This document shows, piece after piece, positions 28,367-34,024 of a DNA stretch of 64,000 nucleotides (positions are counted from its first letter, which is position 1; the number at the start of each line of letters is the position of its first letter). The stretch comes from Duganella sp. CF402 (lineage in GTDB: Bacteria; Pseudomonadota; Gammaproteobacteria; Burkholderiales; Burkholderiaceae_D): positions 806,001 through 870,000 of the forward strand of contig NZ_FOBG01000002.1 of the NCBI RefSeq assembly GCF_900109645.1, given 5' to 3'. Made by a program: the position numbers and the translations under genes. Under the pieces are notes generated by a model. The model worked only from the letters and a program-made list of their open reading frames with translations. It had not been told where the DNA came from and ran no database searches.

Positions 28367-28552
28367 ATGCCGGCCACCAAACAAGGAACATCTGCGGAAG
28401 ACGCAATGCTCGTCCCCCGCACAGAGGACTGGCAAATTTTCGTCAAATCGCTGGACAGCGTCGACATTCCAAAACCTAAGCTTGCAGCGGCCATGCGCAA
28501 ATATCGCGAATGGCGCAGTGCAAATTCAGGAGACAAAAATGTCGCCGGCTAA
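28367..28552 (+). CDS. Small protein resembling the C-terminus of a DUF1778 (TacA-type) antitoxin
   Basis: A 61-residue product. The segment 'DWQIFVKSLDSVDIPKPKLAAAM' resembles the toxin-neutralising tail of DUF1778 antitoxins (W..F...LD....P.L). The ribbon-helix-helix DNA-binding part is missing, so this may be a remnant. GAGAGG lies upstream. The end overlaps the start of the next small frame, as antitoxin and toxin genes often do, but no GNAT toxin is found there. Confidence in the family is low. Confidence 0.4.
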   Translation: MPATKQGTSAEDAMLVPRTEDWQIFVKSLDSVDIPKPKLAAAMRKYREWRSANSGDKNVAG

Positions 28553-28957
28553 ACAGCAAGTCATCAGCCTTAGCTCACGCCATGCTACGTCATACCAGTT
28601 CTCAGAAGCGAACTTCACCTTGGGCACGCCGCGCGGCGGACGGCGCACTGTACCGATGCGAACACCTTCGTCTTCAGCGCGCTCCTTGCCCAACCGGACT
28701 ACACGTATCGTACTGCCTTCATTACGGAGGTGAGTTATAAATGAGGGAAACATGACTCGTCCAACTGCATACCTCCACCCCAGTAGTGCCCCGGATAAGA
28801 CAGCGCAAAGATGCTTATTCTCGCCTGCGCCTAAACACGACAGAAACAGAAGAAAAACAGCCACACCCAAATCGTTCAAAAAGCGCCACCACCGGCCGAA
28901 CTGCTCATCAAGCGCCTCATGCTTTCCAAGTTTCGGTGGATTATTGATGATGTCCAT
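28526..28957 (-). CDS. Small hypothetical membrane protein
   Basis: A 143-residue frame with GAGAG upstream of the ATG. Two hydrophobic helices are apparent (about 28-46 'LNDLGVAVFLLFLSCLGAG' and 51-66). The C-terminal half is basic and unremarkable and may be over-extended, since it is antisense to the two small forward frames. No family recognised. It lies downstream of hicB in the same direction. Confidence 0.45.
   Translation of the reverse strand: MDIINNPPKLGKHEALDEQFGRWWRFLNDLGVAVFLLFLSCLGAGENKHLCAVLSGALLGWRYAVGRVMFPSFITHLRNEGSTIRVVRLGKERAEDEGVRIGTVRRPPRGVPKVKFASENWYDVAWRELRLMTCCLAGDIFVS
28539..28733 (+). CDS. Short ORF with strong ribosome binding site, possibly frameshifted
   Basis: AGGAG is placed ideally before the ATG at 28539, and the frame overlaps the preceding small gene by 14 bases. 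The 64-residue product looks natural up to about 'FSEANFTLGTPRGG' and then turns Arg/Ser-rich. Another frame over 28670-28742 reads NTFVFSALLAQPDYTYR and ends in TGA, which looks more protein-like, hinting at a frameshift. It conflicts with the antisense membrane-protein frame below; only one is likely real. Confidence 0.25.
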   Translation: MSPAKQQVISLSSRHATSYQFSEANFTLGTPRGGRRTVPMRTPSSSARSLPNRTTRIVLPSLRR

Positions 28958-28983
28958 AGAATTCTCTCATCGCTCGAAGCGTT

Positions 28984-29007
28984 AGTCGCCGAAGCTACGA
29001 GGCGACT
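28984..29007. terminator. Hairpin spanning the hicB stop codon
   Basis: AGTCGCC and GGCGACT (7-base arms, 10-base loop) bracket the hicB stop. There is no U-tract. On the minus strand the stem is followed by AACGC, so it could also be half of an attC-like site (GACTAAC). Confidence 0.4.
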
Positions 29008-29327
29008 CTCTTTTGAAGTGCCTCCTGCGCAATCGTATTAATGCTCTTTCCTTCGACCTGCGCTGCAATAGCCAGCTTTTCGTGGAGTTCAGGAGAAATT
29101 CGGAGATTGAATTTTCCTGAAAACTGACGTCGAGGTTCGATACCCTGCTCGCGGCAAACAGCCAGGAAGATTTCAAGCGACTTCTTGAATTCCACACGTA
29201 GCTGTCGGGGATTCTTACCAAAGAAATCGGCCCCACCGTTCAGTCCAAGAATCTCTCCCCGGAAAAGATCCAGCTCCGGGTCATACTCAATCTTGGCCTG
29301 GAAATCATCCAAGGTCATAACGCTCAT
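28995..29327 (-). CDS. hicB: HicB family antitoxin
   Basis: A 110-residue antitoxin. The start at 29327 overlaps the hicA stop (ATGA) and has GGAG 8-9 bases upstream; a longer version would run into hicA. The N-terminal partial RNase-H-like HicB fold ('FQAKIEYDPELDLFRGEILGL') is followed by a ribbon-helix-helix domain (about 75-110, 'FNLRISPELHEKLAIAA') that would bind the operator. The gene order toxin-antitoxin is usual for hicAB. Confidence 0.9.
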   Translation of the reverse strand: MSVMTLDDFQAKIEYDPELDLFRGEILGLNGGADFFGKNPRQLRVEFKKSLEIFLAVCREQGIEPRRQFSGKFNLRISPELHEKLAIAAQVEGKSINTIAQEALQKRVAS

Positions 29328-29578
29328 GGCTTCACTCCGTGTTGCTCCATCCATCTGCGAATACTTGCCACCACACCTTTATCGGTATTGGGCGAAGGAT
29401 GCGGGCGGTGAAACACTCGCACCTCACCAAATAGAACAATCGCCACGCGACTCCCCTCCCGCTCACTAACATCCGCACCAAGCTCAACAAAGAGCGCTTC
29501 GATATCGCGCCAAGGCACATTGGCACTGACCGGGTGGGAACAGATGGCCTCGAGGGTGCGCTGACACTTACGCTTCAT
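29324..29578 (-). CDS. hicA: HicA family mRNA interferase toxin
   Basis: An 84-residue toxin of the HicA double-stranded-RNA-binding-like fold. It has 'PWRDIEALFVELGADVSEREGSRV' and the 'VFHRPHPSPNTDKG' segment that carries the likely catalytic histidine of this subgroup. The start at 29578 gives the compact family N-terminus MKRKCQRTLEAI. It is first gene of the hicAB operon, with a palindrome just upstream as candidate operator. Confidence 0.9.
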   Translation of the reverse strand: MKRKCQRTLEAICSHPVSANVPWRDIEALFVELGADVSEREGSRVAIVLFGEVRVFHRPHPSPNTDKGVVASIRRWMEQHGVKP

Positions 29579-29589
29579 CAGGAAAAATA

Positions 29590-29606
29590 GTACCATGAAA
29601 TGGTAC
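29590..29606. promoter_or_regulatory. Palindromic candidate operator of hicAB
   Basis: GTACCAT-GAA-ATGGTAC has 7-base arms. It is centred about 20 bases before the hicA start. On the minus strand TACTAT, a -10-like hexamer, overlaps its downstream arm, so HicB binding there would shut off the promoter. Confidence 0.55.
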
Positions 29607-29718
29607 CTTTATTGAGTTGGCTCGCAACGGTCACCAACATATACCCTCTTCGATAACAAGGGTGTTGAGGCCGATCATGCCAACCTGTTTCTTCTAAAGA
29701 CGCAGCACCAGCCGTGAT

Positions 29719-30096
29719 TCAGCTCGCCCAAAAGAATCGCACCAGGGCAAAGCAGATAGCAAAGAGGAAGCCAAACGAGAAGCGGTCAATTCGTAGTACT
29801 TGCTGACCTCGACGGGAACGCCATGAGCCCAGCCATGACATACACAGCCCGACGGCCACAGGAGTGAAGACGAGATTAAAGTACCGCCACGTGAAGTTGG
29901 CCACCATATGATGAGGGAATAGCCAAAGGCTTAAGCCACCGAGAATAGCGCCAAAGATAGCGTAGCCAAATGCAGCGAGCCAAGGATTCGGGCGCCTACG
30001 AAATGGCTCCGCCATAGAGCGCAGACCAAGCTCGAATAGTACCTCGCCGACTAGCTGGATGAGGAACTCGAGCACTAACTCAAAGATGAATTCCAT
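29719..30096 (-). CDS. Hypothetical inner-membrane protein
   Basis: A 125-residue protein with an amphipathic, acidic N-terminal helix ('MEFIFELVLEFLIQLVGEVLFELGL') and about three membrane helices (40-60, 67-88, 104-123). No family recognised. The ATG follows GAACGT directly, and a small CGAG/CTCG hairpin lies upstream. A 140-base gap holding the hicAB control region separates it from hicA. Confidence 0.65.
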   Translation of the reverse strand: MEFIFELVLEFLIQLVGEVLFELGLRSMAEPFRRRPNPWLAAFGYAIFGAILGGLSLWLFPHHMVANFTWRYFNLVFTPVAVGLCMSWLGSWRSRRGQQVLRIDRFSFGFLFAICFALVRFFWAS

Positions 30097-30134
30097 ACGT
30101 TCACGAGCGCTTCTCGGCGGTTAATAAGAACATC

Positions 30135-30156
30135 GCCCCTCAGCTACCTGAGGGGC
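30135..30156. terminator. Perfect 9-bp hairpin at a stop codon
   Basis: GCCCCTCAG-CTAC-CTGAGGGGC includes the stop codon of the gene at 30140-30631. In the direction of that gene it is followed by GATGTTCTTATT, a weak T-rich stretch. Confidence 0.5.
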
Positions 30157-30631
30157 AGTAAATAGCACGGAACGAACCGGAGCGCTCGCTGCCATCACTT
30201 AGTTGGAAGGAATACTCGCCTAGATACTCTCTTCTCGCCTCGTGATACTCGAGAAGCAGCTCCCCATATTCGCACAGCGACACCGCACCTTCAGCGCTTC
30301 GCGAAAGGCAAAGAGGAAGTTCGGCCACTATTGAATAGCTATTCTCTCCATCAGACAATTTTCTGTTAGGCATAAGTTGTAGCACTTGCTGCACTGCTTT
30401 CGTTGTTTCAGGACAGCTTGCCGGTCTATCGTATAGCGAAAGTAAAAAGAAGGTGTTTTCGTCGCTCCAAATGGCATTGGCAACATGGTCAGAAGAAACT
30501 GAAGGTCTTAACTCAAGAGTGCTGGTCAAATCCGCCAAGCAGTGCGGGGTGGCCAGCACCGTGGTCAAAATAAGCGCAGAACTCGTCGCGGAAAACTTGT
30601 ACATTTGCCGATCAAGCGGTGTCCAGCTCAT
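30140..30631 (-). CDS. Hypothetical exported protein
   Basis: A 163-residue product. The start at 30631 overlaps the stop of the upstream gene (ATGA); a start at 30604 would give a neater signal peptide (MYKFSATSSALILTTVLATPHCLA). The mature region has five cysteines and no recognised domain. It probably forms a two-gene unit with the preceding exported protein. Confidence 0.6.
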   Translation of the reverse strand: MSWTPLDRQMYKFSATSSALILTTVLATPHCLADLTSTLELRPSVSSDHVANAIWSDENTFFLLSLYDRPASCPETTKAVQQVLQLMPNRKLSDGENSYSIVAELPLCLSRSAEGAVSLCEYGELLLEYHEARREYLGEYSFQLSDGSERSGSFRAIYCPSGS

Positions 30632-31233
30632 TGTGTGAGCCCCCTGATGAGAGGCTCTCGATAGCCCTGATCTTTCTCGTTCCAGAAAACGAAACCAGCC
30701 CTCAAGTCGAGATTGAAGAACGACTCGTAATATGCGTCCTCGTCGAACGATTCACCATCGCGCCCGAAAATCTTGATCTTCACCGGCTCCCGCTCCATGT
30801 CGATTGCCCCTTGATGCAGTGCGATTGCCGTGAACGTCTCCTCGGAAATCATTTGACGCATGGGCTTTTCGTGCCCATACAGCTTTGCCAACGCGCTGAT
30901 GAGCCTGTCGCTCTCGGGGCCGGTTCGGATAAAGGCCACTCCGCGCCTGTACACATGCTCCTTGTTGAGATTCATCTCCGCATCGAAGCCGCCTTGGATA
31001 TGCTTGACCACGACCACGTCCATCCCGACAACTTGACCACCGTAATTGGCCCGCAACCGAAGCCGATAGTGTTCAGGCGATTCCGACCGATCAACAATGC
31101 GCAGTACGCAGTCTACAAATCCCTCTTCACTGTACTGATCGAGAAGAGGATTGCTATCGGAGTCGGTCTTCATCGGCGGAGCGCACCAGGCTAACATGGG
31201 GAAAAGGAGCAGCGACAGCAGGAAATGCTTCAT
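30628..31233 (-). CDS. Hypothetical exported protein
   Basis: A 201-residue protein. The start at 31233 is chosen because GGAG lies 9 bases upstream and it opens the signal peptide MKHFLLSLLLFPMLAWCA. The LAWC end resembles a weak lipobox, but Trp before Cys is unusual, so lipidation is doubtful. The mature part contains 'GFDAEMNLNKEHVYRRGVAFIRTG' and is not recognised. It begins immediately after the attC-like palindrome at 31243-31291. Confidence 0.65.
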   Translation of the reverse strand: MKHFLLSLLLFPMLAWCAPPMKTDSDSNPLLDQYSEEGFVDCVLRIVDRSESPEHYRLRLRANYGGQVVGMDVVVVKHIQGGFDAEMNLNKEHVYRRGVAFIRTGPESDRLISALAKLYGHEKPMRQMISEETFTAIALHQGAIDMEREPVKIKIFGRDGESFDEDAYYESFFNLDLRAGFVFWNEKDQGYREPLIRGLTQ

Positions 31234-31242
31234 GTTCATGAG

Positions 31243-31291
31243 CTCCAACGTAAAGGTTCAGCGCTGCCGGCACGGGGCCGCTGGAACGGAG
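31243..31291 (-). repeat. attC-like imperfect palindrome (site 3)
   Basis: Plus strand CTCC and GGAG outer arms, an unpaired AACGTAAAG on one side only, then GTTCAGCG pairing with CGCTGGAAC with one extrahelical G. On the minus strand it ends ACGTTGGAGC, resembling an R' box GTTRRRY, right before the start of the downstream exported-protein gene. Confidence 0.35.
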
Positions 31292-31299
31292 AGTATGCA

Positions 31300-31728
31300 T
31301 TACAGCCGCATCCCAAGCCATATGACGACCTCCGTAGATCCAGCCACGACTGGCGTTAAGACGCGAGGCCAAAACTGGCCGACTTTGAGGTGCGCGGCAG
31401 ATTGATCATGATGCAGTCGCTCCTCTTCAACGATGGACAAAACTGCCGCATAGGCGGCAGTGTCAGTATCCCGTAACGATAAGAGTTGTTTCTCCAAATG
31501 CTGCAGCACAACGCGCTCGACCGCTACCGTAGTTGCCGCAATCGCGCGGCGACCGAACAGCCCCGTGACAAACCCCAAGAACAAGCCGCCCGGAGCTGTC
31601 AGATGCGCAGCGAATATCTGGCCTCGATAAATGTTTACAGCGCCGTTTTCGCCAGCATGGTTAACCTTGAGCACGCGGTTGGCGTAATCGCGAACAACAA
31701 GTGGAGATGGGGCCATATCAGCGGGCAT
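31300..31728 (-). CDS. Shortened Coq7-like protein lacking one diiron motif
   Basis: A 142-residue homologue of demethoxyubiquinone hydroxylase. E27 (NHAGENGAVNIYRGQ), E71 ('TTVAVERVVLQHL') and E103/H106 ('VEEERLHHD') are present. The first ExxH helix is absent: 'AAHLTAP' runs straight into 'GGLFLGFVTGLFG', about 35-40 residues shorter than usual, with the frame preserved. Without these ligands a diiron centre of the normal kind cannot form, so the protein is probably inactive or repurposed. The intact gene is at 15483. GCCTAAC on the minus strand precedes the start. Confidence 0.75.
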   Translation of the reverse strand: MPADMAPSPLVVRDYANRVLKVNHAGENGAVNIYRGQIFAAHLTAPGGLFLGFVTGLFGRRAIAATTVAVERVVLQHLEKQLLSLRDTDTAAYAAVLSIVEEERLHHDQSAAHLKVGQFWPRVLTPVVAGSTEVVIWLGMRL

Positions 31729-31761
31729 AGTTAGGCCTGTTGACTGCGGGGCTAGTCGTCG

Positions 31762-32184
31762 CTACCAAAACCGCCACCACGGCTTAGGTGGCGGAGCGGG
31801 CCTGGTCGTTGCTTCAGATAACAGTTGACCCTCAATGCCGTACACTTCACCTTCATCCCCTTGTACTTTCGCGGAGAGTCTTTGAGCGATGATAGCCATT
31901 TTCCCAATTATTTCTTCATCAGGGTTCTTTGTAACGACACATCCATGACTGAGCCACATCCAAGCCATGTTCCCATTTTTCTGGTGGCCGGGATACGCGA
32001 GCCAAACGGACATGCTTGGATCTTCAATTCGCAAGACTGAGCCACCGCTAACAGTCGTTTCCGCGTATCCGTCGTTGCGCATTTCAGGATCAGCATTTAC
32101 AACATCAAGCCATTCGATTAGAGATATCTCCGGTCCGTCATCAAACCAGTTTTCTTTTCGCGTAATGTGAACTTCGTATCCCAT
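31762..32184 (-). CDS. Conserved hypothetical protein
   Basis: A 140-residue acidic, soluble protein with the characteristic beginning 'MGYEVHITRKENWFDDGPEIS' and a Pro/Trp-rich end (PPPKPWWRFW). Similar proteins of unknown function are scattered in bacteria. No signal peptide. The ATG lies 12 bases after a GTTAGCC box at the edge of the attC-like site at 32198-32251, as cassette genes usually do. Confidence 0.7.
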   Translation of the reverse strand: MGYEVHITRKENWFDDGPEISLIEWLDVVNADPEMRNDGYAETTVSGGSVLRIEDPSMSVWLAYPGHQKNGNMAWMWLSHGCVVTKNPDEEIIGKMAIIAQRLSAKVQGDEGEVYGIEGQLLSEATTRPAPPPKPWWRFW

Positions 32185-32197
32185 GTGCGGTGTGAGG

Positions 32198-32251
32198 CTA
32201 ACGTGCTCGATCAGTGACGGCTGCGGGCCGTCCGCAGGAGCTAATTGTTAG
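32198..32251 (-). repeat. attC-like imperfect palindrome (site 2)
   Basis: Nested pairing CTAAC...GTTAG, GCTC...GAGC and GACGG...CCGTC, with unequal spacers (5 against 2 bases), is the R-box/L-box arrangement of attC sites. The best-formed of the candidates in this region. Plus-strand TAATTGTTAG also resembles the canonical 3' end, so orientation is uncertain. Confidence 0.5.
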
Positions 32252-32307
32252 TGGCTTTAGCATTTGAACTCCAGCTCTTGGTTTTCGATGCATAGGCATC
32301 CCTGAAC

Positions 32308-32363
32308 CCTAGCGTTCAAATTCAGCCGCGCCTTACGGCGCCGGCAGGAATGTATGATTGGGG
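32308..32363 (-). repeat. attC-like imperfect palindrome (degenerate)
   Basis: Minus strand core GCCGGCGCC-GTAA-GGCGCGGC with one extra base on one side, followed by TGAATTTGAACGCTAGGG. This parallels the common attC ending GCGGCTTAATTCAGGCGTTAGG, but with GCTAGGG in place of GTTAGGC. It lies directly after the stop of the gene at 32374-32844. Only about 56 bases separate it from the next site. Confidence 0.4.
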
Positions 32364-32373
32364 AAAACCGTCA

Positions 32374-32844
32374 TTAGAAGACACCGGCTTCTCCCCTCTC
32401 GAACGCTTTTCGCCATACTTTGTAGCCATCCAGTTCAGAATTCAAAACTGGGGCGTGGCCAACTACGGTTTGGCCAGCAGCAGCACCAGGAGGCCGGTTT
32501 GGAATGTGGCCGAGTTCAACAGTCCACTTGCCCGACAAAGCCGCGTCTTGGGCTTGCTCAAATGAGGCAAATTCATCTGCGCCGTACGCAGCACTGACAA
32601 CTAACAGAAAATCGTCATCCGTCGCAGTAAATTGCTGGCCCTGAATGTTGATGCTGCTTCCCTTCTTGAAATCGAAACGGTCGACCTTCAAAATTTTATT
32701 TACGGCGAACTTGTGGTCGCCTCGCTTGCTAACTAAGAGATCCCCTTCCTTGAACGGGAATCGCTTGTAGTCATGAGGAAAGAAATCACCGGCTGTGGCT
32801 GACATAGAAAAAAGAATAGGAAGTACTAAGGCGAGTATGCGCAT
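32374..32844 (-). CDS. Hypothetical exported protein
   Basis: A 156-residue protein with a signal peptide (MRILALVLPILFSMSATAG). The mature part is small and soluble, with 'FPFKEGDLLVSKRGDHKFAVNKILKVDRF' suggesting a beta-rich fold; no family recognised. The gene starts 13 bases after the attC-like site at 32858 and is followed by another at 32308. Confidence 0.65.
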   Translation of the reverse strand: MRILALVLPILFSMSATAGDFFPHDYKRFPFKEGDLLVSKRGDHKFAVNKILKVDRFDFKKGSSINIQGQQFTATDDDFLLVVSAAYGADEFASFEQAQDAALSGKWTVELGHIPNRPPGAAAGQTVVGHAPVLNSELDGYKVWRKAFERGEAGVF

Positions 32845-32857
32845 GTGCTAAGGCTAC

Positions 32858-32899
32858 CAACGTGCGCGATAACCGGCGCGCTTTAGCACGTCCGAGTTG
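32858..32899 (-). repeat. attC-like imperfect palindrome (site 1)
   Basis: Minus strand CAAC-TCGGAC-GT, then GCTAAA, GCGCG-loop-CGCGC and AC-GTTG. All unpaired bases outside the loop fall on one arm, as in folded attC bottom strands. The R boxes are poor matches to the consensus. Confidence 0.35.
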
Positions 32900-32941
32900 A
32901 TTGAAGGGTTGGGCAAGTGCATCAAAACGCTTGCGCAAGTT

Positions 32942-33289
32942 TTAATTCTCATTGCGCAGGAACTCATCGGGTACAAATCCGTTACCGCACTCATCACAAA
33001 AATAACCATCTATAAATTGCTCCAAAGGTTGTTTACGAATGATTCCAGGAAGGCACTCATCGATCGCAAGTTGATCTTTCCGTTGGTATCCGGCTCGTTC
33101 TCCGGAGTCCGAAAAAATTCCCTTGGGGCTTAACTTCCCGATCAAGATTAGTTTTGAAACGACATGTGCACTGCTGCCACATTTCGGGCAGCTAGGAGTT
33201 AAGTAATCCATAGGGATGCCCAACCTAAAGTGGACGTCATATTGACGTTTTAAAAACATCAACATGCCAGATAATGACAGCAAGGGCAA
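32942..33289 (-). CDS. Hypothetical zinc-ribbon protein
   Basis: A product of up to 115 residues with two CxxC pairs, 'SCPKCGSS' and 'YFCDECGNGF', making a probable zinc ribbon with a 50-residue insert. The start is uncertain: the in-frame ATG at 33211 gives the compact form beginning MDYLTPSCPKCG, while 33259 and 33289 give N-terminal extensions of no clear merit. No good ribosome binding site precedes any of them. Function unknown. Confidence 0.6.
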   Translation of the reverse strand: MPLLSLSGMLMFLKRQYDVHFRLGIPMDYLTPSCPKCGSSAHVVSKLILIGKLSPKGIFSDSGERAGYQRKDQLAIDECLPGIIRKQPLEQFIDGYFCDECGNGFVPDEFLRNEN

Positions 33290-33367
33290 GCACTCTGGCG
33301 AACTGTCGAATTACATGCTGAATTTAATGATAATATTTGCAATATTTTTATCTATCTGGATCGGCGC

Positions 33368-34024
33368 ATGCACCCTACTGAACTCCAATTGATTCAACTG
33401 GCGCAGCAAGTCGGAGGGATGGCGCAGCAGGCGGCGTTGGCTTATGAGCAGGCGCAGGCGGCGTTGCAGTTGGAACGGCTGTTCACGCTGGAGAGTGTCG
33501 CCACCAAAGAAGGTACGCAGCAAGCGCTCGATACGGTCGGCCGGCTCACCGAGCTGCATCAGGCACATCAACAGATCTTTGCCAAGTTCGTTACGGCGGC
33601 CATGCAACAGCTTACGGCGGCGATCGCGTCGCTGCCGGTAGAGAAGGCGTATGAGTATGAGCGGGGTTTCATCGCTTCGCTCAACAGCACGCTCGCGGGA
33701 CAGGCGGAGTTCTATGCCAATCGCGATCGCTGGATCACTGCGGTGCGCGAGATGTTCACTGTCGTTGAGGAGAATCGCGATGTCATCAGCGTGGAAGACG
33801 GCCAGCTACTTTTCCATGACGATGATGTGATCGACCGCTACGAAGCCGCGCAGCAGGTCATCAACAATATCCACGAATACGAGGTCAAGCACATGCAGGA
33901 GAAGGCGGCGCGCGCGATGGCGGCGAGTGCCTATCTCACGGCGCTGGAAAAAAAGCGCGGCGCAATAAGAAACGGGACCCGAAGGTCCCGTTGTTTTACT
34001 CTGCGGTGGCAGCAGCTTTTTTAG
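33368..34024 (+). CDS. Helical hypothetical protein with suspicious C-terminus
   Basis: A 218-residue, Gln/Ala/Glu-rich, largely alpha-helical (coiled-coil-like) cytosolic protein, not recognised. The last ~20 residues are Arg-rich and are encoded by the terminator hairpin at 33971-33997 and by the 3' end of convergent topB. Seven As occur at 33948-33954; with one base fewer, the frame would close at TAA (33966-33968) just before the hairpin. The natural end is therefore probably there. See findings. Confidence 0.65.
   Translation: MHPTELQLIQLAQQVGGMAQQAALAYEQAQAALQLERLFTLESVATKEGTQQALDTVGRLTELHQAHQQIFAKFVTAAMQQLTAAIASLPVEKAYEYERGFIASLNSTLAGQAEFYANRDRWITAVREMFTVVEENRDVISVEDGQLLFHDDDVIDRYEAAQQVINNIHEYEVKHMQEKAARAMAASAYLTALEKKRGAIRNGTRRSRCFTLRWQQLF
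33971..33997. terminator. Bidirectional intrinsic terminator
   Basis: AACGGGACC-CGAA-GGTCCCGTT with a GTTTT run to the right and TTTCTTATT when read from the left strand. It serves topB from one side and the helical protein gene from the other. Confidence 0.85.

Noticed and set aside
28315..33367. Prophage or conjugative island
   Set aside because: No integrase, structural, replication or transfer gene and no tRNA-flanking repeat is visible. The gene-cassette explanation fits the palindromes better.
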